From Polaribacter porphyrae (GTDB lineage: Bacteria; Bacteroidota; Bacteroidia; Flavobacteriales; Flavobacteriaceae), in assembly GCF_002954685.1 (NCBI RefSeq), contig NZ_MSCN01000001.1:1300284-1364283 (forward strand): 64,000 nt of DNA, read 5' to 3'. The notes under the pieces are model-generated. The model was given only the letters and a program-made list of their open reading frames with translations. It did no database searches and had not been told where the DNA came from. Shown piece by piece: positions 1 through 9,728 of this stretch. Numbering within the stretch: position 1 is the first letter of the stretch; the number at the start of each line of letters is the position of its first letter. Position numbers and translations under genes: made by a program.

Positions 1-776
1 GGTCAGTAAGTCAATTAAATGTGGCAGCACAAAAAATAGGTCTTCCAGTAGAAGTGGAGAGCGATTTATATGTAAGAGTTGTTGCTTCTTTAGGTAATGA
101 TGACGATATCCGTTCAGTATCCAATACTGCAGTTTTGAAAGTTACTACTTACTTTGCATATTTATTCAAAGATTATTATTTAGTAGGTGCAGCTACACAG
201 CCAGGTTGGGATAATAACAATAACAATCCACCTTTATTTAGAACTGTAGCAGATGAAAACAAATACTCATATACAGGATATTTTAATGCAGATGAATTTA
301 AAGTATTAGAGTTTTTAGGACAGTGGCAGCCACAATGGGGTACAGATGATGGTACAACATTATCTGGAAACCCTGCAACAAGGTCTGATGATCCTAGTGC
401 ATTTAATATTTCTGCAAGAGGGAATGGTTATTATACTTTTACATTTAATGTAGGTAATAAAACGTTCTCGATTGAAGATTATGACGATACAAATAGTACA
501 GATTTTAGTGATATAACAGTTAAAGGTTCAGCAAGTTCTACAGATATATCTTTAACTCAATCTTCTTTCGACTCTCACCTTTGGTATACAAATGGTGTAG
601 ACTTAATGTCTGGCAGTATTAACTTTGTTGACAACAATGGTGGTGTTTGGGGAAATACTACAGAATTCAATGGAAAAGCAACTCCAAATGGGGGAGATAT
701 TCCCATCACAGAAAGAAATTATAACATTTGGTTTAATGATCTTACTGGAGAATATATGATAATTCCAACATTTTAA
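1..776 (+). CDS. SusE-like outer-membrane starch-binding protein, C-terminal part (5' end outside window)
   Basis: The reading frame is open from the window edge (first full codon at base 3), so only the last 258 or so residues are visible and the true start lies upstream. The segment DYYLVGAATQPGWDNN near the middle, followed by aromatic-rich beta-strand sequence, is typical of the C-terminal carbohydrate-binding modules of SusE/SusF proteins, which sit on the cell surface beside SusC/SusD and hold starch. It ends 11 bases before the SusF-like gene, so the two are probably co-transcribed. SusC and SusD are expected just outside the left edge. The family call is fairly safe; the substrate is inferred from the neighbouring amylase. 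Confidence 0.8.
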   Translation, partial: SVSQLNVAAQKIGLPVEVESDLYVRVVASLGNDDDIRSVSNTAVLKVTTYFAYLFKDYYLVGAATQPGWDNNNNNPPLFRTVADENKYSYTGYFNADEFKVLEFLGQWQPQWGTDDGTTLSGNPATRSDDPSAFNISARGNGYYTFTFNVGNKTFSIEDYDDTNSTDFSDITVKGSASSTDISLTQSSFDSHLWYTNGVDLMSGSINFVDNNGGVWGNTTEFNGKATPNGGDIPITERNYNIWFNDLTGEYMIIPTF

Positions 777-787
777 AACCTTATAAA

Positions 788-2599
788 ATGAAAAAAATAT
801 TAAAATTTAGCCTTCTTTTACTAACCATTCTTATGGTATCTTGTGAAGAGGAAAATGAACTTACAATAACACCTAGAACCGATTTTACATTAAATAATCC
901 ACAGATTGGTACTGTAATTATAAATTCTAATTATGATGAAGCGTCAGAAGCATTAAGACTTACTTGGGAAGATTTCTCTAACACATCAGGAGACTACACA
1001 TTACAAATGTCTAATGATGATGAGTTTGCTAATATGACTGATATTGCATCTGTTTCAGAAAAAAATTATACAATTACATTTAATGATTTAAATACAGGAT
1101 TAGTAGCTTTAGGTATTAATGGGTTAACTTCCAACACATTATATTTAAGAATATCTAAAGATACAGCAACTACAAATTGGATAAGTTTTAAAATATTATC
1201 TACAACAATTCCTGTTGCTGCACCACAATTACTGACACCTACAACTGGAGATAGTTTTATATTAGAAACTGACAAACAAGATGATGAAATTGCAACAGTA
1301 TCTTGGTCTTACACAAATGAATCAAGTAAATCAATTACTTTTTCAATAGAAGCTGCGTTAGCAGGCACAAATTTTGCAACCATAGTTAGTGGTGGTATTG
1401 TAGAAGATGCTACTTCTATTTCTTGGACAACACTGCAATTAAATGATTTAGCCTTAAGTGCTGGATTAATAATTGAAGAATCTGGTGATTTAGATATTAG
1501 AATTAAAGCTTCCTTTATTGATGGTAGTAATACTGTAGAGGTTTACTCAAATACAAACACAATATCTGTAACGCCTGTAGATTTTGCTTTACCTCCTGCT
1601 CTTTATGTTGTTGGTGCTGGTGCTGTTGATGCTGGTTGGGGTTGGACTTCTCCTGTTGAATTATTACTTCAAGGAAAAAAATGGTCTGGTAATATTAAAT
1701 TGACCCCAAACAATGGTGGTAACTTTAGATTTTTTACTGATAAGACTCTTGAGTGGGCTTCACCAAGCTATAACTTTCCTTACTTTAAAGATAGAGGTTA
1801 TACCATAGACAGTAATTTTGAAGATGCAATGGATGGTGATAATAATTTTCTTTTTGTAGGTACTGAAGGTGAGTATTTTATAGAAATTGATACAGATGCA
1901 AAAACTATTACTTTAGGACCTCCAGTGGTTGGCCCAAATTGTAATTTTGATCAACTATGGGTAGTTGGTGCTGGTGCTGTAGATGCAGGCTGGAACTGGA
2001 ATTCGCCTATAAAAATTAGTTGTACAGGTACAGGGGTTTATCAAGGTAACATTAACTTAACAAATGATGCTTTTAGGTTTTTTACCACAAAAGATGATTG
2101 GGGTTCTGGAAGAAATCACCCATTTTACGCTAACGATGGTTATACTATAGATTCAGATTTAGAAGATGCTCTTGATGGTGATAACAACTTTAAATTTACA
2201 GGTACTCCAGGTGAATATGGTTTAACCATAGATACTGTTAATAAAACAATTGAGTTAGGCCCAAAAATTTCACTTTGTGATTTAGATCAACTTTGGTTAG
2301 TTGGTGCTGGTGTTCCTGATGCTGGTTGGGGCTGGGCTACCCCAGTTTCATTACCATGTACTGGTGCTGGAGTATATTCTGGTCAAGTAACTTTTGCTAA
2401 TGATGCATTTAGATTTTTTACAGAAAAAGATAATTGGAGTTCTGGCTTAAATCATCCTCATTATGTTGGCGAGGGTTATACGATTGATGCTAACTTTGAA
2501 GATGCTTTAGATGGAGACAATAATTTTAGATTTATTGGAACTCCTGGTACTTTTACATTAACAGTTGATACTGTAAATAAAACAATTACATTAAACTAG
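788..2599 (+). CDS. SusF/SusE-like surface lipoprotein with three tandem binding modules
   Basis: The protein has 603 residues. It begins with a lipoprotein signal peptide whose lipobox is LMVSC (Cys near residue 19), followed by acidic residues that fit surface export in Bacteroidota. An N-terminal SusE-type region reaches about residue 265. Three tandem modules follow, starting near residues 271, 391 and 502. Each opens with L-W/Y-x-VGAG-x-x-DAGW-x-W, has an FRFFT strand and ends in a TITL-like strand. This fits SusF-type starch-binding modules. It lies between the SusE-like gene and a secreted amylase and is followed by a hairpin terminator. The near-identity of the modules suggests recent internal duplication. 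Confidence 0.85.
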   Translation: MKKILKFSLLLLTILMVSCEEENELTITPRTDFTLNNPQIGTVIINSNYDEASEALRLTWEDFSNTSGDYTLQMSNDDEFANMTDIASVSEKNYTITFNDLNTGLVALGINGLTSNTLYLRISKDTATTNWISFKILSTTIPVAAPQLLTPTTGDSFILETDKQDDEIATVSWSYTNESSKSITFSIEAALAGTNFATIVSGGIVEDATSISWTTLQLNDLALSAGLIIEESGDLDIRIKASFIDGSNTVEVYSNTNTISVTPVDFALPPALYVVGAGAVDAGWGWTSPVELLLQGKKWSGNIKLTPNNGGNFRFFTDKTLEWASPSYNFPYFKDRGYTIDSNFEDAMDGDNNFLFVGTEGEYFIEIDTDAKTITLGPPVVGPNCNFDQLWVVGAGAVDAGWNWNSPIKISCTGTGVYQGNINLTNDAFRFFTTKDDWGSGRNHPFYANDGYTIDSDLEDALDGDNNFKFTGTPGEYGLTIDTVNKTIELGPKISLCDLDQLWLVGAGVPDAGWGWATPVSLPCTGAGVYSGQVTFANDAFRFFTEKDNWSSGLNHPHYVGEGYTIDANFEDALDGDNNFRFIGTPGTFTLTVDTVNKTITLN

Positions 2600-2605
2600 T
2601 AACAT

Positions 2606-2637
2606 AAAGGCTGTACAAATTTGTATAGCCTTTTTTT
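2606..2637 (+). terminator. Rho-independent terminator after the SusF-like gene
   Basis: The stem AAAGGCTGTACAAA pairs with TTTGTATAGCCTTT with one G-U pair and is followed by a run of T. It starts 7 bases after the SusF-like stop codon and separates the susEF-like transcript from the amylase gene. Confidence 0.8.
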
Positions 2638-2649
2638 AATCTCTTGCTT

Positions 2650-5562
2650 ATGAAAAAAATTTTATTTTTTTTATTGGTTACTTGTGGTTCATTTTTTTCA
2701 AATGCCCAAGTTTCACTTAACGTTAGTGCTATAGAAATGAATCAACCAGTAACTATTACTGTTGATGTAAATAGTACTGCTAGTAACTGTAATGGACTTA
2801 ATAATCCTACAAAAGTATATATGCATGCTGGTATTGGAGACAAATCTAACGCTTTTGGCTTTAATGTAGTTGGTAACTGGGGACAAGATGATGGAGTTGG
2901 AGAAATGACGTCAAACAATGATGGTACGTTTAGTATTACCATAACTCCACAAACCTATTTTACTCTTACACAAAACCAAATAGATAATGCTGCACAAATT
3001 GGTATGGTTTTTAGAAATGCAGATGGCTCTGAAGAATTAAAGGATAATGGCTGTGCAGATTTTATATTTCCTATTGGATCTGTTCAAATAAATATTACCA
3101 ATCCTTCTAGCGATTTGGTTATCGTAAATTCTGGAGATAACCTTTCTTTAAGTGCTACAATAGATTTTCAAGGAACTTCAACAGTACAAGGTACTATTGA
3201 AATCTTTTATAACAACGTATCGCAAGGAACTTTTAATTGTGGTTTCCCTACTTGTACAGGAACAATCAATAATATTACCCAAAGTGGAGAAATAAGAATA
3301 GTAGGTACTCCTCCTGCTCCAAATCAAACCCAAACTGGTGAGGCAAAACTGAATGTTTTAGTTGCACCAAGTGTAACTCAAGAAGCTTTACCAGCAGGAA
3401 TGGAAGATGGTATAAATTATCCAGCTGATAATACAAAAGCTATTTTAGTGTTAAATGCTCCAGGAAAAGACTTTGTTCAAGTAGCTGGTAGTTTTAACAA
3501 CTACACTCCTACTGGAGCTGATGTTATGAAACAAGACCCTACTTCAGGAAAATTTTGGTTAGAAATCGATGGATTAACTGCAAATAAAATTGAGACTTAT
3601 CAATATTGGGTTTACGATCAAACACCTATGGTTAATTCTCCAACTTTAGTAAAAACTGCAGATCCATTTTCTACTTTAGTATTATCTCCTTTTGATGATC
3701 CTTGGATTTCTGCAACAACTTATCCAAATTTACCTGCATACCCTCAAGGACAAGAAAGAGAAGTAACCGTTTTACAAACAGGGCAAACTCCTTACAATTG
3801 GCAGGTTACCAATTTTCAGAAACCTAAAAAAGAAGATTTAGTAGTTTATGAAGTATTAATTAGAGATTTTGATGCAAATAGAAATTATCAAGATTTAATA
3901 GATAGAATTGATTATTTTAAAAATTTAAATATAAATGCAATTCATTTAATGCCAATTATGGAATTTGAAGGCAATGAAAGTTGGGGTTATAATACTTCTT
4001 TTCATTTAGCTTTAGATAAATTTTATGGAACTGAAAATAAATTAAAAGAATTTATCGATTTATGTCATCAAAATGGAATTGCTATTATTTTAGATGTGGT
4101 TTTAAATCATGCTTTTGGTAGAAATCCGATGGTTAGAATGTGGATGGATGATCCAGATAATGATGGTTGGGGAAATCCTAATTCAGAAAATCCATATTTT
4201 AATGTAAACTCAAAACATAGTTATAATGTTGGTTATGATTTTAGCCATACAGCAGAATTACCAAATGATCCTGGAGCTAGCAGTAACGATACCACAAATC
4301 CTATTACCAATTACTACACAGAACGTGTTATAAAACATTGGATCGAAGATTTTAAAATTGATGGTTTTCGATGGGATTTAACTAAAGGTTTTACTCAAAA
4401 CTGTTCTGGAAGTGATGAAGGCTGTACCAATTCTTATCAACAAGATAGAGTTACTATTTTACAGCAATATGCAGATTATGCTTGGAGTTTAGACCCAAAC
4501 CATTATGTGATTTTTGAACATTTAGGTTCTGATAACGAAGAACAACAATGGGCAAATTATAAAGACGGAATTATGATGTGGGGTAAAATGACTAATGAGT
4601 ATAATGAGCTTACTATGGGTACTTCTGGCAATAAAAACTTTAACAGAATGGGGCATAAAAGTAGAGGCTTCAATCAGCCAAGATTACTAGGTTATGCAGA
4701 AAGCCATGATGAAGAACGTTTAATGTATAAAAATGTAGCATTTGGTAATAATTCAACTGCTTCTCATAATGTCAGAGATTTGAATACTGCTTTATCAAGA
4801 ATGTCTGCTTTAGGTGCTGTTACACTAACGATTCCAGGTCCAAAAATGATATGGCATTTTGGTGATTTGGGCATGGATATTTCAATATTTACCTGTCCTG
4901 ATGGAAGTTATGATAATGATGGTTGTAAGTTAGATACGAAGGCACAACCTCAATGGACAAATAATTGGCTTACAGAAGCTAACAGAAAACAAATTTATAA
5001 GGATTGGGCTAGGATAAACGCTTTAAAGATTAATGAAGATGTTTTTGAAGGAGATTACACAATTTCTTCTGGAACACTTACGCCAAGAATCGATATTTTT
5101 AATACAAATATTGCCACAACTGAATTAAGAAATGTAATAGTACTAGCTAATTTTGATGTGGTTTCACAATCTGTAAACACTAATTTTCCTATTGCTGGAG
5201 ATTGGGTAGATTTAATGGACGAAACAGGAAATACAACCTATTCAGCTGGTTCTATTGTGTTACAACCTGGTGAATTTAAAATATTTGGAAATCAAAAAGC
5301 AACACTTTCTACTGATAATACTGCTTTGATAAATAATTTATTAAAAATATATCCAAATCCTGCTTCACAAAACTTCTCTATTTCTAAAGAAGTGAACGAA
5401 GTTTCTCTTTTTGATATCACAGGAAAACAAATTAAAGTGTTTACAAAAAATGATATAAATTCTAATCAATTTTCTGTAACTGATTTAAATACTGGTATTT
5501 ATTTTGTAAAAATTAAAAACTCCTCTAACAAAATTGTTACCAAAAAATTAATTATTAACTAA
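2650..5562 (+). CDS. Secreted GH13 alpha-amylase-family enzyme with T9SS type A sorting domain
   Basis: The enzyme hydrolyses alpha-1,4-glucans outside the cell (family knowledge). The ATG at 2650 gives a clean signal peptide ending SNAQ; a TTG two codons upstream is less likely. Order of parts: signal peptide, Ig-like/E-set region, a CBM48-like segment near residues 260-350, then the GH13 barrel. The four conserved GH13 regions are visible: DVVLNHAFG, GFRWDLTKGF (nucleophile Asp near residue 576), IFEHLG (acid Glu near 622) and ESHDEER (Asp near 688). The C-terminus starts LLKIYPNPASQNFSI and ends KKLIIN, a T9SS type A sorting signal. It is directly downstream of the starch-binding genes, so it is the depolymerase of this locus. 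Confidence 0.9.
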   Translation: MKKILFFLLVTCGSFFSNAQVSLNVSAIEMNQPVTITVDVNSTASNCNGLNNPTKVYMHAGIGDKSNAFGFNVVGNWGQDDGVGEMTSNNDGTFSITITPQTYFTLTQNQIDNAAQIGMVFRNADGSEELKDNGCADFIFPIGSVQINITNPSSDLVIVNSGDNLSLSATIDFQGTSTVQGTIEIFYNNVSQGTFNCGFPTCTGTINNITQSGEIRIVGTPPAPNQTQTGEAKLNVLVAPSVTQEALPAGMEDGINYPADNTKAILVLNAPGKDFVQVAGSFNNYTPTGADVMKQDPTSGKFWLEIDGLTANKIETYQYWVYDQTPMVNSPTLVKTADPFSTLVLSPFDDPWISATTYPNLPAYPQGQEREVTVLQTGQTPYNWQVTNFQKPKKEDLVVYEVLIRDFDANRNYQDLIDRIDYFKNLNINAIHLMPIMEFEGNESWGYNTSFHLALDKFYGTENKLKEFIDLCHQNGIAIILDVVLNHAFGRNPMVRMWMDDPDNDGWGNPNSENPYFNVNSKHSYNVGYDFSHTAELPNDPGASSNDTTNPITNYYTERVIKHWIEDFKIDGFRWDLTKGFTQNCSGSDEGCTNSYQQDRVTILQQYADYAWSLDPNHYVIFEHLGSDNEEQQWANYKDGIMMWGKMTNEYNELTMGTSGNKNFNRMGHKSRGFNQPRLLGYAESHDEERLMYKNVAFGNNSTASHNVRDLNTALSRMSALGAVTLTIPGPKMIWHFGDLGMDISIFTCPDGSYDNDGCKLDTKAQPQWTNNWLTEANRKQIYKDWARINALKINEDVFEGDYTISSGTLTPRIDIFNTNIATTELRNVIVLANFDVVSQSVNTNFPIAGDWVDLMDETGNTTYSAGSIVLQPGEFKIFGNQKATLSTDNTALINNLLKIYPNPASQNFSISKEVNEVSLFDITGKQIKVFTKNDINSNQFSVTDLNTGIYFVKIKNSSNKIVTKKLIIN

Positions 5563-5580
5563 TCTTTTAAAAATTTAAAA

Positions 5581-7725
5581 ATGAAAAAAAATTATTTTTT
5601 AACAATTTTAAGCTTGCTTTTTTGCTTTGCAATTCAAGCTCAAGTCAATTATCCAGGAAATGGGAATTCAGGCTTTGGAGATGTTTTTGGTTCAACTGGT
5701 AGTTTAGATATAAATGATGATGGAACAACAATAACATTTACTTTAAACAGAGGTGCAGGTACTTTTAACGATGCAATAGTTATTTACATTGATTCAAAAA
5801 CTGGAGGTTTTGGTAACACCTCTACTTTTGATGATACAGGTGATGATTTAAGAAAAGCTATTTCTGGTTTTGATGGCACAAATAGAGCGCAAGTGGATTT
5901 TCCTGCAGGTTTTACTGCGGATTATGCAATAGCTATTAATGTTAATGGAATTCAATTTGGTGGCTTATGGGAATTAGAAGCTACTGGTTCTCATACTTTT
6001 ATACAATCTGTAAATGTATCTCCAAATAATAATACTTCATCTGCAACCTATACATTTGATGCAGATTTTTCAGAAATAGGAACTACAGCTTTAAATAATT
6101 TTAAATTTGTTGCTACTTACTTAAATCAGGGAAATGCTTTTAGATCTGATGAAGCAATTGGTGATGGTATTGCAGGTGGTAACCCAGGCAATCCTTCTGC
6201 TATCACTTTTACAGGTGATAGAAGTTACCCAAATACTTGGACAGGTACAACTGATACAGATTGGGCAACTGCTACAAACTGGACTGAAGGTGTACCAACT
6301 TCAACACATAATGTTTATATACCAATGGTTACCAACCAACCAACAGCAGCTGGTGCTGTAACTATAAATAAAGGAATTTTAGAATCTGGTGCTTCATTAA
6401 TTACTAACTCAACTTTTGCAGGTACAATGACTTATAGAACAAATGTTAATGATATGAATTGGCATTTATTATCTAGCCCTGTTGAAGGAGAAGGATATAA
6501 TACTGCTTGGGTAGATGATAATTTAATTGATAACACTACTGATTCTGGTACAAACGTAGGTATAGCTACTTACATAAATACAACTGATTCTGATGGAGAT
6601 TGGACCTATGTGACTGATGGTGCTTCAGGTACGTTTAATACTGCTCAAGGGTATTCTATCAAAAGAGATGCAATAGGCTCTGATATTGCTTTTGCAGGAA
6701 CTATTAAAGTAGATGGTGCATCACCTACAATTACTGCAAATGACATTGGTGGTGCTAATGAGAATAGATGGACATTAATTGGTAATCCTTTTCCATCTTA
6801 TATAAACGTTTCTGATTTATTAGGACTAGCTGCTAATGCTACAGCTTTAGAAGACAGTAGAGAAGCAATTTATGTTTGGGATAATAATAAAGCAGGTGGT
6901 GCAGGTTATAGTGCTATTACAACAGGTTTCATTCATCCTGGACAAGGTTTCTTTGTAAACTCTAATGTAGCAAGTACCTCTTTAGCTATTAATCAAGATA
7001 TGTTAGAGCATCAATCTGGAATCACATTTTATAAGAATAATACTACTTCAATTAACCTAACATTATCTCAAGATAAAAAAATAAGTTCTACTGAAATTAA
7101 TTATTTAGCTGATAAAACAACTGGTTTAGATCCAAGATTTGATATAGGAACATTTAACGGAGTAGCTTCTTCTTTTAGTATTTACACTCATTTAATAAGT
7201 GATGATAAAGGAGTTAATTTTATGAAGCAAGCTTTACCTATTGATTTTGAAAATCAAATAATTCCTATTGGTATTAAAGCAGATTCAGGTCTAGAAATCA
7301 CTTTTACTGCAGAAGCATTAAATTTACCTTCTGGTATTAAAGTATTTTTAGAAGATAGAGAAACCAACACTTTTACTAGGTTAGATGAAGCCAATAGCGA
7401 ATACAAAGTTACTTTAAATAATGCTTTAGATGGTATTGGTAGGTTTTATATGCATGCAAAATCTTCTGCATTAAGCACAAGTACTACTAATTTAGATAAT
7501 GTTAGTTTTTATACAACTAACAAATCAACATTAAGAGTTACTGGTTTATCTCAAGGAAGGTCTAATATTAAGTTGTTTACTATTTTAGGAAAGCAAGTTT
7601 TAAATACAAATTTCAATTCTAATGGTGTGCATGATGTTGCATTACCTCAATTATCTACTGGCGTTTATATTGTTCAGTTAGAGAGTGAAAAAGGAAAATT
7701 AAATAAGAAAATTGTTTTAGAATAA
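5581..7725 (+). CDS. Secreted T9SS cargo protein of unknown function
   Basis: This 714-residue protein has a signal peptide ending IQAQ. The N-terminal half is rich in Gly, Asn and Thr and includes FTLNRGAGTFNDAIVIYID, which looks like a beta-sandwich. A middle part contains WTGTTDTDWATATNWTEG, a motif common in flavobacterial surface proteins. The last 70 or so residues (from about STLRVTGLSQG to KKIVLE) form a T9SS type A sorting domain. It starts 18 bases after the amylase gene, so it is probably co-transcribed and exported by the same system. It may bind or help process glucan, but no catalytic motif is visible and function is unknown. Confidence 0.75.
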   Translation: MKKNYFLTILSLLFCFAIQAQVNYPGNGNSGFGDVFGSTGSLDINDDGTTITFTLNRGAGTFNDAIVIYIDSKTGGFGNTSTFDDTGDDLRKAISGFDGTNRAQVDFPAGFTADYAIAINVNGIQFGGLWELEATGSHTFIQSVNVSPNNNTSSATYTFDADFSEIGTTALNNFKFVATYLNQGNAFRSDEAIGDGIAGGNPGNPSAITFTGDRSYPNTWTGTTDTDWATATNWTEGVPTSTHNVYIPMVTNQPTAAGAVTINKGILESGASLITNSTFAGTMTYRTNVNDMNWHLLSSPVEGEGYNTAWVDDNLIDNTTDSGTNVGIATYINTTDSDGDWTYVTDGASGTFNTAQGYSIKRDAIGSDIAFAGTIKVDGASPTITANDIGGANENRWTLIGNPFPSYINVSDLLGLAANATALEDSREAIYVWDNNKAGGAGYSAITTGFIHPGQGFFVNSNVASTSLAINQDMLEHQSGITFYKNNTTSINLTLSQDKKISSTEINYLADKTTGLDPRFDIGTFNGVASSFSIYTHLISDDKGVNFMKQALPIDFENQIIPIGIKADSGLEITFTAEALNLPSGIKVFLEDRETNTFTRLDEANSEYKVTLNNALDGIGRFYMHAKSSALSTSTTNLDNVSFYTTNKSTLRVTGLSQGRSNIKLFTILGKQVLNTNFNSNGVHDVALPQLSTGVYIVQLESEKGKLNKKIVLE

Positions 7726-7753
7726 GCATTAACTTTTAAAATTTAAACACACC

Positions 7754-7933
7754 ATGAAAAACGATATAAACAACAATAGAGATACAGAACAAGATATTAC
7801 ACGTAAAGAAGCTATTAAAAAAATAGGTAATTACGGTAAATATGCAGCATTAACTGCATTAGGTACTTACATGATATTAAACCCACAAAAAGCACAAGCA
7901 CAAAGCCCTGAATCACCAGGAACTGGTTTTTAA
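7754..7933 (+). CDS. Small hypothetical protein (59 residues) with one hydrophobic segment
   Basis: A short ORF begins with ATG 28 bases after the T9SS cargo gene. It encodes a polar start MKNDINNNRDTEQDITRKEA, then a weakly hydrophobic stretch YAALTALGTYMILNP, and ends QAQSPESPGTGF. Position, codon usage like its neighbours, and the terminator right after it argue that it is real. The Arg-Lys pair before the hydrophobic segment and the AQAQ motif resemble an export signal cut close to the C-terminus, which would leave only a very short mature peptide. I do not recognise the family. Confidence 0.6.
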   Translation: MKNDINNNRDTEQDITRKEAIKKIGNYGKYAALTALGTYMILNPQKAQAQSPESPGTGF

Positions 7934-7957
7934 TAAATTGTAAATTTGAATTATTGC

Positions 7958-7990
7958 AAAAGAGCTACTTTTAGAGTAGCTCTTTTATTT
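7958..7990. terminator. Bidirectional hairpin terminator
   Basis: AAAAGAGCTACT and AGTAGCTCTTTT form a perfect 12-base stem with a five-base loop, with A and T runs on both sides. It lies between the convergent 59-residue protein gene and the cysteine desulfurase gene and overlaps the desulfurase stop codon. Confidence 0.8.
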
Positions 7991-9104
7991 TTCGTAAAGT
8001 ATAATCTATATCTTTTTGTGTTGTGTATTTAGAGAAAGAAAACCGAACAGAAGTTTTATCTGACTCATCATTATTTAAAATTTCTGATAATACATGAGAG
8101 CCTTTATTACTTCCACTTTGGCAAGCAGAACCTCCAGAAACAGCTATACCATTCATATCTAAACTAAATAAGAACATGTCATTTTTTACAGGAAAACGAA
8201 CATTTAAAATAGTGTAAGAACTTTTCTGTAAATCATTTGAAAGCCCATTAAAGTCAATTTCAGGGTTGATTTTTTGTAATTCTGTAACAAAATATTTCTT
8301 TAAATTTTCAATATACTTTTTATCATTATCTAGGTTATCAATTGCAATTTGTAAGGCTTTATCCATACCTAAAATACCATGCACATTTTCTGTACTAGAC
8401 CTAGCTCCTCTTTCTTGATCTCCACCAAAAAACATAGGTAAAATTCCAAAGCCTTTTTTAAAATAGGCGAAGCCAACTCCTTTTGGTCCATGAAATTTAT
8501 GTGCACTTGCTGTAATAAAATCAATAGGTGTTTTTTGTAAATCTAAAGGATAATGCCCAATTACTTGTACTGTATCTGAATGAAACAGAGCATCATATTT
8601 TTTCACCAAATTACACACCTCTTCAACCTGTAAAAAATTACCTATTTCATTGTTGATAAATAGTAAACTTACCAATGTTTTACTCTTTGAATTTGCTAAT
8701 AATTCTTTCAAATGGTGTACATCAATATTCCCAAGTTCATCAATATTTAAAAACTCTAGTTTAATATTTTTGTTATCTTTTAAATATTCGCAAGGGTGCA
8801 AAACTGCATGGTGTTCAATTTTTGAGGTAATAATTCGTTGAACTCCTAAATTAAAAACTGCATTATTTAAGATTAAATTATCTGCTTCTGTGCCACCAGC
8901 AGTAAACACAATTTCACTAGCAGAAACATTAAATTGTTTTGCTATATTTTTTCTGGCTGTTTCAACTGCTGATTTTGCTTTTCTGCCAAATTGATGTGTA
9001 GAAGAAGGGTTCCCAAAGTTTTCTTTCATTGAAGTATACATCAATTCTAAAACTTCTTCATCAATTTTTGTGGTGGCAGCATTATCTAAATATACAGTTT
9101 TCAT
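7971..9104 (-). CDS. Cysteine desulfurase, NifS/IscS-like (class V aminotransferase)
   Basis: A PLP enzyme that removes sulfur from cysteine for Fe-S clusters or thio-modification of tRNA (family knowledge). The start MKTVYLDNAATT at 9104 matches the family; an in-frame ATG 15 bases upstream would add MYFCF. The PLP lysine is in SAHKFHGPKG (about residue 203), and the catalytic cysteine is in GGSACQSGS (about residue 328). The length of 377 residues is normal. The start lies 15 bases from the Smr-domain gene upstream, so they probably share a transcript. It could serve IscS-like or NifS-like roles; no iscU or suf gene is in the window. Confidence 0.9.
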   Translation of the reverse strand: MKTVYLDNAATTKIDEEVLELMYTSMKENFGNPSSTHQFGRKAKSAVETARKNIAKQFNVSASEIVFTAGGTEADNLILNNAVFNLGVQRIITSKIEHHAVLHPCEYLKDNKNIKLEFLNIDELGNIDVHHLKELLANSKSKTLVSLLFINNEIGNFLQVEEVCNLVKKYDALFHSDTVQVIGHYPLDLQKTPIDFITASAHKFHGPKGVGFAYFKKGFGILPMFFGGDQERGARSSTENVHGILGMDKALQIAIDNLDNDKKYIENLKKYFVTELQKINPEIDFNGLSNDLQKSSYTILNVRFPVKNDMFLFSLDMNGIAVSGGSACQSGSNKGSHVLSEILNNDESDKTSVRFSFSKYTTQKDIDYTLRKIKELL

Positions 9105-9119
9105 AAAACAAAAATACAA

Positions 9120-9665
9120 CTAAAAACCATTTTGATAAATATAAACTTCAGTAGCACCCAAACCATATTTTTTATAAGAAGCATCATAATATCTTACAGG
9201 ATATTTATTCAACAGTCTTTGTAGTTCAGATTTTAAAACTCCTTCTCCTACTCCATGTATAAATACAACTTTAGAAATTCTTTTTTGTATAGCAAATTCA
9301 ATCTTTTGTTTTGCAGTATCTAACTGAATATTCAACATGTCGTAATTATCTAAATTTCTTGTAGATTTTACTAATTGATTTATGTGTAAGTCAACTTTTA
9401 AGATAACCTCATTTTTATCTTTCTTAAAAAGATTATTTTTGGGTTGGTATAAACTTTTCTTCTCTTTTAAAAGCGGATTGTTAATATCTGAATATTTAGA
9501 GAGTTCTTTTTGTTCTATACCAATTTTAACCAATTCAGATTCATCAAAGCTATACATCATACCATCTTCTGCTTCTATTAAAACTTCATTATTATTAATT
9601 TTGATAACCTTACCTTTAAGAACATCATCTAAAACAGCTACTTTATTACCAATTTCTAAACGCAT
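9120..9665 (-). CDS. Smr-domain DNA-binding/nuclease protein (MutS2 C-terminal-like)
   Basis: This protein has 181 residues. The N-terminal 60 residues look like a small beta-barrel (GNKVAVLDDVLKGKVIKI). The C-terminal part, from about residue 88, is a Smr domain: LKVDLHINQLV gives the conserved DLH motif and FIHGVGEGVLKSEL the HGxGxGxL motif. The end GATEVYIY also matches the domain. Smr domains nick or bind nucleic acid, but the biological role of this short Bacteroidota type is not established. It is transcribed just ahead of the cysteine desulfurase gene. Confidence 0.8.
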   Translation of the reverse strand: MRLEIGNKVAVLDDVLKGKVIKINNNEVLIEAEDGMMYSFDESELVKIGIEQKELSKYSDINNPLLKEKKSLYQPKNNLFKKDKNEVILKVDLHINQLVKSTRNLDNYDMLNIQLDTAKQKIEFAIQKRISKVVFIHGVGEGVLKSELQRLLNKYPVRYYDASYKKYGLGATEVYIYQNGF

Positions 9666-9705
9666 TCTTAACTTTATTTTAATTTAAAAAAATATTCTAT
9701 TGACT

Positions 9706-9713
9706 TACTTTTG
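9706..9713 (+). promoter_or_regulatory. Bacteroidota -7 promoter element (TACTTTTG)
   Basis: TACTTTTG fits the TAnnTTTG consensus and ends 15 bases before the ATG at 9729. It overlaps the alternative upstream TTG start of the phosphatase-like gene, which argues for the ATG. No clear -33 TTG is seen at the usual distance. Confidence 0.5.
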
Positions 9714-9728
9714 TTCAAAATTACGAAT

